Assembly: GCA_000715605.1 (NCBI GenBank)
Contig: KL568553.1
Span: forward strand, 1-10,017
Length of the DNA stretch: 10,017 nt
Origin: Streptomyces speibonae
Lineage (GTDB): Bacteria; Actinomycetota; Actinomycetes; Streptomycetales; Streptomycetaceae
Reading direction: 5' to 3'
Shown here: positions 5,129-10,017 of the stretch, in pieces
Layout: every line of letters starts with the position of its first letter
Numbering within the stretch: the stretch's first letter is position 1
Made by a program: the position numbers and the translations under genes
The notes under the pieces: generated by a model
Seen by the model: the letters and a program-made list of their open reading frames with translations, nothing else
Databases searched by the model: none
Told to the model about the DNA's origin: nothing

Positions 5129-6437
5129 CCGCGGCAAGCCCCGCGGCGTTTCGGACAGCCCCACGGAGAACCTGCTGCCCACCGGCTCCCGGCGCGCGGC
5201 CGCGCCCGGCTCCGGGCGCACCCGGGCCGAGCGGCGCAAGCTCCAGCGCAAGGTCAAGCGGCGCCGCAGGCGCAGCGCGGTCAAGGAGATCCCGCTCCTC
5301 ATCGGCGTGGCCGTGCTGATCGCGCTGGTGCTCAAGACGTTCCTGGTCCAGGCCTTCGTCATCCCCTCCGGCTCCATGGAGCAGACGATCCAGATCGGTG
5401 ACCGGGTCCTGGTCGACAAGCTCACCCCCTGGTTCGGCTCCAAGCCGCAGCGCGGGGACGTCGTCGTGTTCAAGGACCCCGGCGGCTGGCTGAGGGACGA
5501 GCGGACCACTCCGAAGAAGGAGGACCCGGTCGGGATCAAGCAGATCAAGGAGGGGCTCACCTTCATCGGACTGCTGCCGTCCGAGAACGAGAAGGACCTC
5601 ATCAAGCGGGTCGTCGGCGTCGGCGGCGACCGGGTCCAGTGCTGCGACAAGCAGGGCCGGGTCACCGTCAACGGCGTACCGCTGAACGAGGACTACCTCT
5701 ACCCGGGCAACGTCCCCTCCAACACGCCCTTCGACGTCACCGTGCCCGAGGGACGGCTGTGGGTGATGGGCGACCACCGGTCCAACTCGGCCGACTCCCG
5801 CTCCCACCAGGACACCGACTACGGGGGCACCGTCTCCGAGGACGAGGTGGTGGGCCGGGCCATGGTCATCGCCTGGCCGTTCGCCCACTGGAACACGCTG
5901 GATGAACCCACGACCTACGCGTCCGTGTCGGACCGGGCGCCGGGTTCGACCACTGCCGCCCCGCTGTCGCATAGGGTTGCCCCGGACGACGGCAACGGAA
6001 TCGTCCGGCTCCCGACCCCTGCGGAACTCCCGCTCGTTATGGGAGTGGTGGGCCTGCGCCGGTCATGGCGCGGGCGGCGGCAGAGACTAAGGAGTTGGTG
6101 TGGGGGACGCGGCGGTTGGCGCACGGTCCGGACGCGAGGGCGAGGAGCACCGCGGACGACCCGCGGAAGCGGACCATCCGGTGGCGGACGACCCCGTGGC
6201 CTCCGGGAATCACTCCCCGGCGGGTGGCGGCGACGGTTCCGGGGACGAGCGGCCCCCGACGGAGGAGGGCGGGTCGGGCGACGACACCCCCCGGGCGAAG
6301 CAGCCCCGCTCCTTCTGGAAGGAACTGCCCATCCTGATCGGCATCGCGCTGGTCCTGGCGCTGCTGATCAAGACCTTCCTGGTGCAGGCGTTCTCGATCC
6401 CGTCCGACTCGATGCAGAACACCCTCCAGCAGGGTGA
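5121..6437 (+). CDS. sipX: Type I signal peptidase SipX, with an aberrantly long C-terminal frame
   Basis: The frame encodes 438 residues, of which about 1-314 look like a signal peptidase. An Arg/Lys-rich cytoplasmic region (34-52) precedes the membrane segment (56-77). Box B is IPSGSME (nucleophile Ser85). Box D is DLIKRVVGVGGD (base Lys162). Box E is GDHRSNSADSR (217-227). A Lys-rich insertion (about 125-158) separates boxes C and D. A short hydrophobic stretch LPLVMGVVGLRR ends the believable part near base 6062. The rest is Arg/Gly/Pro-rich and simply reads the sipY coding sequence in another frame until TGA at 6435. S. lividans/S. coelicolor SipX is, as I recall, about 320 residues. A TAA at 6088-6090, one base out of frame and just before the sipY start, suggests a lost stop or a one-base indel. 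The start is ATG 5121 with AGGGGG five bases upstream, overlapping the end of sipW. Confidence 0.88.
   Translation: MGNRGKPRGVSDSPTENLLPTGSRRAAAPGSGRTRAERRKLQRKVKRRRRRSAVKEIPLLIGVAVLIALVLKTFLVQAFVIPSGSMEQTIQIGDRVLVDKLTPWFGSKPQRGDVVVFKDPGGWLRDERTTPKKEDPVGIKQIKEGLTFIGLLPSENEKDLIKRVVGVGGDRVQCCDKQGRVTVNGVPLNEDYLYPGNVPSNTPFDVTVPEGRLWVMGDHRSNSADSRSHQDTDYGGTVSEDEVVGRAMVIAWPFAHWNTLDEPTTYASVSDRAPGSTTAAPLSHRVAPDDGNGIVRLPTPAELPLVMGVVGLRRSWRGRRQRLRSWCGGRGGWRTVRTRGRGAPRTTRGSGPSGGGRPRGLRESLPGGWRRRFRGRAAPDGGGRVGRRHPPGEAAPLLLEGTAHPDRHRAGPGAADQDLPGAGVLDPVRLDAEHPPAG
5397..5441 (+). repeat. 45-base segment of sipX repeated exactly in sipY
   Basis: Bases 5397-5441 are identical to 6433-6477, at an offset of 1036 bases. 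The segment codes for GDRVLVDKLTPWFGS, downstream of the nucleophile serine, in the same frame of both paralogues. Flanking sequence diverges at once on the left and within a base on the right. It marks sipX and sipY as the closest pair of the four and could be a target of recombination or a weak point of assembly. Confidence 0.85.
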
Positions 6438-7089
6438 CCGGGTCCTGGTCGACAAGCTCACCCCCTGGTTCGGCTCCGAGCCCGAGCGCGGCGAGGTTGT
6501 CGTCTTCCACGACCCCGACAACTGGCTGGCGGGGGAGCCCACCCCCGACCCCAACCCCCTGCAGAAGGTCCTCAGCTGGATCGGCCTGATGCCGTCCGCG
6601 GAGGAGAAGGACCTGATCAAGCGGGTGGTCGGCGTCGGCGGCGACACGATCGAGTGCAAGGGCACCGGCCCGCTCAAGGTCAACGGCAAGGCACTGAACG
6701 AGCCGTACGTGTACCCGGGCAACACCCCGTGCAGCCAGGACGACCAGGGCGGCCAGTTCAAGGTGAAGGTCCCCGAGGGCCACATCTGGGTCATGGGCGA
6801 CCACCGCCAGAACTCCCGCGACTCGCGGTACAACCAGGCCGACGAGAACAGCGGCTTCGTCCCCGTGGACAAGGTCGTCGGCCGCGCCATCGTCATCGCC
6901 TGGCCGATCAACCGCTGGACCAACCTGCCGGTCCCGGACACCTTCGACCAGCCCGGCCTGAACGCATCGGGGCCGTCCGCCGCGGTGCTGCCGGCCGCGC
7001 CGCAGGGACTCGTGCTCGCGGGGGCGGTGCCGCTGGTGCTCTGGCGGCGCGGGCGGCACCAGGACGGAGCCGGGTGCCGGGAGGGCTGA
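6100..7089 (+). CDS. sipY: Type I signal peptidase SipY
   Basis: A 329-residue signal peptidase. A long hydrophilic, Asp/Glu/Gly/Pro-rich cytoplasmic N-terminus (1-70) precedes the membrane segment (about 75-96). Box B is IPSDSMQ, with Ser104 the nucleophile; SDSM rather than SGSM. Box D is DLIKRVVGVGGD with Lys174 the base. Box E is GDHRQNSRDSR (233-243). A C-terminal hydrophobic stretch (GLVLAGAVPLVLW, about 303-315) followed by Arg residues looks like a second anchor. External Cys186 and Cys211 could form a disulfide. The start is GTG 6100 with AAGGAG (6089-6094) five bases upstream. It is closest to SipX, sharing a 45-base identical stretch. In S. lividans SipY was, as I recall, the most important of the four enzymes for secretion. 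Confidence 0.94.
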   Translation: MGDAAVGARSGREGEEHRGRPAEADHPVADDPVASGNHSPAGGGDGSGDERPPTEEGGSGDDTPRAKQPRSFWKELPILIGIALVLALLIKTFLVQAFSIPSDSMQNTLQQGDRVLVDKLTPWFGSEPERGEVVVFHDPDNWLAGEPTPDPNPLQKVLSWIGLMPSAEEKDLIKRVVGVGGDTIECKGTGPLKVNGKALNEPYVYPGNTPCSQDDQGGQFKVKVPEGHIWVMGDHRQNSRDSRYNQADENSGFVPVDKVVGRAIVIAWPINRWTNLPVPDTFDQPGLNASGPSAAVLPAAPQGLVLAGAVPLVLWRRGRHQDGAGCREG

Positions 7090-7115
7090 CCGCGTCCGGT
7101 ACTGCCCGGTAGGGT
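7086..7115 (+). promoter_or_regulatory. Promoter for sipZ, giving a leaderless start
   Basis: CTGACC (7086-7091) and TAGGGT (7110-7115) are separated by 18 bases and match the Streptomyces housekeeping consensus TTGACN/TANNNT except for the first -35 base. The -10 ends seven bases before the sipZ ATG (7123), so transcription should start at or next to the ATG. No Shine-Dalgarno is present. The -35 overlaps the sipY stop. This agrees with a separate sipZ transcript as reported for S. lividans. Confidence 0.6.
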
Positions 7116-7122
7116 GCGGCGC

Positions 7123-7896
7123 ATGAGTGGTCGGAGCACGACGCGCACGGTCCCCGGCAGCAGCGGCACGGGCGGCACCCGGACGGGCAGGACCGGACAA
7201 CTCCTGTCCAACGTGGCCGTGGCCCTGGGCATGGTGCTCTTCCTCGGCGGATTCGTCTGGGGCGCGGTGGTCTACCGGCCGTACACCGTGCCCACCACCT
7301 CGATGGCGCCGACCATCGACGCCGGCGACCGGGTGCTGGCGCAGCGCATCGACGGCGGTGACGTCCGCCGCGGTGACGTCGTCGTCTTCAAGGACGCGAC
7401 CTGGGCGAACGCCCCCATGGTGAAGCGGGTGGTCGCCGTGGGCGGCGACAAGGTCTCCTGCTGCCAGGACGGCAGGCTGAGGGTGAACGGCAAGGAGATC
7501 GACGAACCGTATCTCCCCGAGGACACCGTGAACGGGTTCGCCGACTTTCCCGAGGTGACCGTTCCCAAGGGGCGGCTGTTCCTGCTCGGTGACGAGCGTT
7601 CCGGGTCGGTGGACTCCACGGCGCATCTGAGCGACGCCGCCAGTGGCACCGTCTCCCGCGGCGCGGTCCAGGCCCGGGTCGACGCCGTGGCCTGGCCGAT
7701 GGAGGGCATGCTGGCGGCTCCCACCGGTTTCGAACAGCTCGGTGCGCTCTCCTCACCCGGCCCGCTCAGGACCGTCGTGGCGCTGGTGATCGGCGGCGCG
7801 GTGCTCGTGCTCGGCGGGGCCGCGTACGGCCCCCTCGCCAAGCGGGCGGGCGCCCCCCGGGCCCGGGCGGGCGAAGGGACCGCCGGTGGCCGCTGA
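7123..7896 (+). CDS. sipZ: Type I signal peptidase SipZ
   Basis: A 257-residue, more compact signal peptidase. A Ser/Thr/Gly-rich N-terminus precedes the membrane segment (about 29-50). Box B is VPTTSMAPTI, with Ser60 the nucleophile. Box D is PMVKRVVAVGGD with Lys101 the base. Box E reads GDERSGSVDS (156-165), with Glu where the three sisters have His. A C-terminal hydrophobic segment (about 216-235) followed by Lys/Arg predicts a second anchor. It lacks the insertion between boxes C and D of SipX and SipY. Vicinal Cys113-Cys114 matches the pair in SipW and SipX. ATG 7123 is preferred over the in-frame GTG at 7114, because that GTG lies inside the likely -10 element. It overlaps the Nudix gene by 11 bases and probably leads a second operon. 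Confidence 0.93.
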   Translation: MSGRSTTRTVPGSSGTGGTRTGRTGQLLSNVAVALGMVLFLGGFVWGAVVYRPYTVPTTSMAPTIDAGDRVLAQRIDGGDVRRGDVVVFKDATWANAPMVKRVVAVGGDKVSCCQDGRLRVNGKEIDEPYLPEDTVNGFADFPEVTVPKGRLFLLGDERSGSVDSTAHLSDAASGTVSRGAVQARVDAVAWPMEGMLAAPTGFEQLGALSSPGPLRTVVALVIGGAVLVLGGAAYGPLAKRAGAPRARAGEGTAGGR

Positions 7897-8413
7897 ACCG
7901 GTCCCCGCCGGGGAGGACTCCTACACCGGAGGGCTGCGCAGGGTCGCCCGGGTCGTGCTGCTCGATCCGCACGATCGCATCCTGCTGATGCACGGCCATG
8001 AACCGGACGATCCCGCCGACGACTGGTGGTTCACCCCCGGCGGCGGTGTCGAGGGCGAGGAGACCCGCGAGCAGGCCGCGCTGCGGGAGCTCGCCGAGGA
8101 GACCGGCATCACGGACGTCGAGCTGGGGCCCGTGCTCTGGCGGCGGAGGTGCTCCTTCCCGTTCGCCGGGCGCCGCTGGGACCAGGACGAGTGGTACTAC
8201 CTCGCCCGCACCGCGCAGACCGCGACCGCGGCCACGGCCCTGACCGAGCTGGAGCGCCGCAGCGTCGCCGGATCCCGGTGGTGGACATGGTCCGAACTCG
8301 CACGCGCCCATGAGACGGTGTATCCGACCAGACTCGCCGGGCTGCTGCGGACACTGCTCGACGAAGGTCCCCCTGCCGGGCCCGTGACCCTGGACACCGA
8401 AATCGTCCGGTGA
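7886..8413 (+). CDS. Nudix hydrolase
   Basis: A 175-residue protein with a complete Nudix box: G53-x5-E59-x7-R67-E68-L69-x-E71-E72-x-G74-I75, within WWFTPGGGVEGEE...LRELAEETGI. Such proteins hydrolyse nucleoside diphosphate-linked compounds with Mg2+ held by the Glu residues. The sequence around the box does not reveal the substrate. A Trp-rich part (RRWDQDEWYYLAR, then RWWTWSEL) may line the substrate pocket. There is no signal peptide, so it is cytoplasmic. GTG 7886 is used; AAGGGA (7874-7879) lies six bases upstream inside sipZ, and the 11-base overlap points to coupled expression with sipZ. A link to secretion is not evident. MutT-like is the usual label, but 8-oxo-dGTP activity should not be assumed. 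Confidence 0.92.
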   Translation: MAAEPVPAGEDSYTGGLRRVARVVLLDPHDRILLMHGHEPDDPADDWWFTPGGGVEGEETREQAALRELAEETGITDVELGPVLWRRRCSFPFAGRRWDQDEWYYLARTAQTATAATALTELERRSVAGSRWWTWSELARAHETVYPTRLAGLLRTLLDEGPPAGPVTLDTEIVR

Positions 8414-8466
8414 CCCCCGGGACTGGCGCACAATGGGGGGATCGCACGGCTGAAGGGGAACATGCC

Positions 8467-8775
8467 ATGAGCGCCGAGGACCTCGAGAAGTACGAGACCG
8501 AGATGGAGCTGAAGCTCTACCGGGAGTACCGCGATGTCGTCGGGCTGTTCAAATACGTGATCGAGACCGAGCGGCGCTTCTACCTGACGAACGACTACGA
8601 GATGCAGGTGCACTCGGTCCAGGGTGAGGTGTTCTTCGAGGTGTCCATGGCCGACGCCTGGGTCTGGGACATGTACCGGCCGGCCCGCTTCGTGAAGCAG
8701 GTACGTGTTCTGACCTTCAAGGATGTGAACATCGAGGAGCTCAACAAGAGCGATCTGGAGCTCCCGAGCGGCTGA
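8467..8775 (+). CDS. DUF2469 family protein
   Basis: A 102-residue, strongly conserved actinobacterial protein of unknown function. It begins MSAEDLEKYETEMELKLYRE, then YRDVVGLFKYVIETERRFYL, then VFFEVSMADAWVWDMYRPARFVKQVRVLTFKDVNIEELNK. It is acidic at the N-terminus, has no membrane segment or signal peptide, and is rich in aromatic residues in the middle. I recognise the family from its fixed place next to yraN and comM in Streptomyces and mycobacteria. ATG 8467 is chosen because AAGGGGA (8453-8459) stands seven bases upstream and the conserved sequence starts there; the open frame extends further but without family sequence. A CACAAT (8429-8434) could be a -10 for an internal promoter. 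An inverted repeat overlaps its stop. Confidence 0.92.
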   Translation: MSAEDLEKYETEMELKLYREYRDVVGLFKYVIETERRFYLTNDYEMQVHSVQGEVFFEVSMADAWVWDMYRPARFVKQVRVLTFKDVNIEELNKSDLELPSG

Positions 8776-8792
8776 GCCTGGCACGCCGCTCG
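8765..8792 (+). terminator. Inverted repeat over the DUF2469 stop codon
   Basis: CGAGCGGC (8765-8772) pairs perfectly with GCCGCTCG (8785-8792) with a 12-base loop that contains the TGA stop. The position suggests a terminator or an mRNA 3'-end structure. No T-run follows. It separates the sipZ-Nudix-DUF2469 group from yraN-comM. Confidence 0.4.
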
Positions 8793-8810
8793 CTCGGACG
8801 GGTGACGGAA

Positions 8811-8819
8811 TTGTCCACA
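8811..8819 (+). promoter_or_regulatory. DnaA box
   Basis: TTGTCCACA is identical to the preferred Streptomyces DnaA box. It is isolated, in the 119-base gap between DUF2469 and yraN; no second box or AT-rich unwinding region is nearby, so it is not an origin. It may be a DnaA regulatory or titration site, or a chance match. Downstream, CGGTC (8856-8860) and GACCG (8866-8870) form a small inverted repeat before the yraN ribosome binding site. Confidence 0.45.
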
Positions 8820-8894
8820 GCCGCTGAGTTCTGCACCGGGCCCCACGCCGCGGAGCGGTCTGCGTGACCGTTGGCCCCGGAGGTGGTGTTCGAC

Positions 8895-9266
8895 ATGACC
8901 GCACAACGGGCACGCAGCGCACTCGGCAGGTACGGCGAGACACTGGCCGCGCGACGGCTGGCACAGGCAGGCATGACGGTGCTGGAGCGCAACTGGCGCT
9001 GCGGCAGGACCGGTGAGATCGACATCGTGGCCAGGGACGGTGACGCCCTGGTCGTCTGCGAGGTGAAGACCCGCAGGGCAGGGCCCTTCGAGCACCCCAT
9101 GGCGGCCGTCACGCCGGCCAAGGCGGGCCGGCTGCGCAGGCTCGCGGAACGCTGGCTTCAGGAACACGGGGGAGCGCCGCCCGGCGGGGTCCGCATCGAC
9201 GTGGTCGGCGTGCTCCTTCCGGCCCGCGGCGCACCCGTCGTCGAGCATGTGCGGGGGGTGGCCTGA
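8895..9266 (+). CDS. yraN: YraN family protein (UPF0102), predicted endonuclease fold
   Basis: A 123-residue protein of the UPF0102/YraN family. The restriction-endonuclease-like core is visible: [16 protein letters not shown] (residues 11-26), then [10 protein letters not shown] (40-49), then VVCEVKTRR (53-61). Glu15, Asp43, Glu56 and Lys58 form the E...D-ExK catalytic-type pattern, so nuclease activity is plausible, but the family's function is unproven. ATG 8895 is preferred: GGAGG (8879-8883) lies 11 bases upstream and the family sequence starts just after. In-frame GTG at 8883 or 8886 and TTG at 8871 would overlap or precede that site. It ends one base before the comM start, and this pair followed by dprA is a conserved competence/DNA-processing neighbourhood in many bacteria. 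Confidence 0.93.
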   Translation: MTAQRARSALGRYGETLAARRLAQAGMTVLERNWRCGRTGEIDIVARDGDALVVCEVKTRRAGPFEHPMAAVTPAKAGRLRRLAERWLQEHGGAPPGGVRIDVVGVLLPARGAPVVEHVRGVA

Positions 9267-9267
9267 C

Positions 9268-10017
9268 ATGGGGTTCGCCCGTACGTGCTCGGTGGCGTTG
9301 GTGGGCGTCGAGGGCGTCGTCGTGGAGGTGCAGGCCGACCTGGAACCGGGGGTCGCGGCGTTCACGCTGGTGGGGCTGCCGGACAAGAGCCTGACCGAGA
9401 GCCGGGACCGGGTCAGGGCGGCCGTGGTCAACTCCGGCGGGGAGTGGCCGCAGAAGAAGCTCACCGTGGGGCTCAGCCCGGCCTCGGTCCCGAAGGCCGG
9501 AAGCGGGTTCGACCTGGCCGTCGCGTGCGCCGTGCTCGGGGCCGCCGAGCGGATCGATCCCCGGGTGCTCGCCGACATCGTGATGATCGGCGAACTGGGC
9601 CTGGACGGCCGGGTACGGCCGGTGCGCGGCATCCTGCCCGCCGTGCTGGCGGCGGCCGACGCGGGCTACGAGCAGGTGGTGGTGCCCGAGTGCGCCGCGG
9701 CCGAGGCCGCCCTGGTGCCCGGCGTGTCCGTGCTGGGCATCCGCAGCCTGCGCCAGCTGATCGCGGTGCTCACCGACGAGCCGGTGCCCGAGGAGGCGGC
9801 CGAGGAACCGTCGCGCCCCGATCCGCTGCTCGCGGGGCTGCGGGTGCCCGGCACCGGAGCGGCCACCGGCGTGCACAGCGCCGACGCGGCACAGCACGAC
9901 CAGGGCCACGACCTCGCGGACGTCGTGGGCCAGCTCTCGGCGCGGACGGCGGTGGAGGTGGCCGCGGCGGGCGGACACCACCTGTTCCTCGAAGGGCCGC
10001 CCGGCGCAGGCAAGACT
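9268..10017 (+). CDS. ComM/YifB family AAA+ protein (Mg-chelatase-like), N-terminal part
   Basis: The window holds the first 250 residues; the frame stays open to the end. It starts MGFARTCSVALVGVEGVVVE and has the Lon-protease-like N-terminal domain of the family: FTLVGLPDKSLTESRDRVRA, then KLTVGLSPASVPKAGSGFDL, then GELGLDGRVRPVRG. A linker of about 20 poorly conserved residues leads to DLADVVGQ and then HHLFLEGPPGAGKT, whose Walker A GPPGAGKT (243-250) is the last thing in the window. In Vibrio, ComM is a hexameric helicase for branch migration in natural transformation; the role in Streptomyces is not established. ATG 9268 follows the yraN stop by one base, so translation is probably coupled. 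The Walker B and C-terminal domains lie outside the window. Confidence 0.95.
   Translation, partial: MGFARTCSVALVGVEGVVVEVQADLEPGVAAFTLVGLPDKSLTESRDRVRAAVVNSGGEWPQKKLTVGLSPASVPKAGSGFDLAVACAVLGAAERIDPRVLADIVMIGELGLDGRVRPVRGILPAVLAAADAGYEQVVVPECAAAEAALVPGVSVLGIRSLRQLIAVLTDEPVPEEAAEEPSRPDPLLAGLRVPGTGAATGVHSADAAQHDQGHDLADVVGQLSARTAVEVAAAGGHHLFLEGPPGAGKT

Noticed and set aside
3971..5671. 566-residue minus-strand frame across rplS, sipW and sipX
   Set aside because: It is the antisense shadow of three well-identified genes, as is common in high-GC DNA.
6037..7626. 529-residue minus-strand frame opposite sipY and sipZ
   Set aside because: Antisense shadow; the + strand frames show complete signal peptidase motifs.
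8800..8894. Replication origin
   Set aside because: Only one DnaA box and no AT-rich unwinding element or dnaA/dnaN genes.

Overview
The window is high-GC DNA with strong third-position G/C, GTG starts and the gene order rpsP - khpA - rimM - trmD - rplS - four signal peptidases - Nudix - DUF2469 - yraN - comM/yifB. This order, and above all the four tandem type I signal peptidase genes (sipW, sipX, sipY, sipZ), is characteristic of Streptomyces or a very close relative. All genes lie on the + strand. No CRISPR array, tRNA, rRNA, transposase or prophage gene was seen.

Left end (1-788): bases 4-37 are not genomic. They match the Roche 454 primer B followed by most of the Tn5/Nextera mosaic end, so the window starts at a contig edge with unremoved adapter. 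From 38 to 788 I find no convincing gene. The stretch is a long intergenic region with several strong inverted repeats (about 478-646, plus 693-720) that may be a structured RNA or leader. It is followed by a GTG-started gene (789-1385) for a SprT-like HExxH zinc metalloprotein with a C-terminal four-cysteine zinc ribbon.

Translation block (1671-4342): three successive hairpins (1386-1527) separate the SprT-like gene from the rpsP operon. This operon encodes ribosomal protein S16, the small KH RNA-binding protein KhpA, the 30S maturation factor RimM, the tRNA m1G37 methyltransferase TrmD and ribosomal protein L19. khpA follows rpsP by 2 nt, and trmD overlaps rimM at TGATG. Hairpin clusters lie in the khpA-rimM and trmD-rplS gaps and may tune expression within the operon.

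Secretion block (4388-7896): four divergent type I signal peptidases, each with a membrane anchor, a Ser/Lys catalytic pair and the box E region. sipW and sipZ appear to have promoters so close to their ATG that their mRNAs may be leaderless. sipX overlaps sipW, and sipY has its own strong Shine-Dalgarno. This fits my recollection of S. lividans work in which sipWXY form one operon and sipZ starts another. The sipX frame has no stop before sipY and runs about 340 nt into it, either natural divergence or a sequencing indel.

Right end (7886-10017): a Nudix hydrolase overlaps the end of sipZ. Then come a DUF2469 protein, a Streptomyces-type DnaA box in the following intergenic gap, the YraN (UPF0102) nuclease-fold protein, and the N-terminal part of a ComM/YifB AAA+ protein cut by the window edge exactly at its Walker A motif. 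The rnhB gene that mycobacteria carry in this neighbourhood is absent here.
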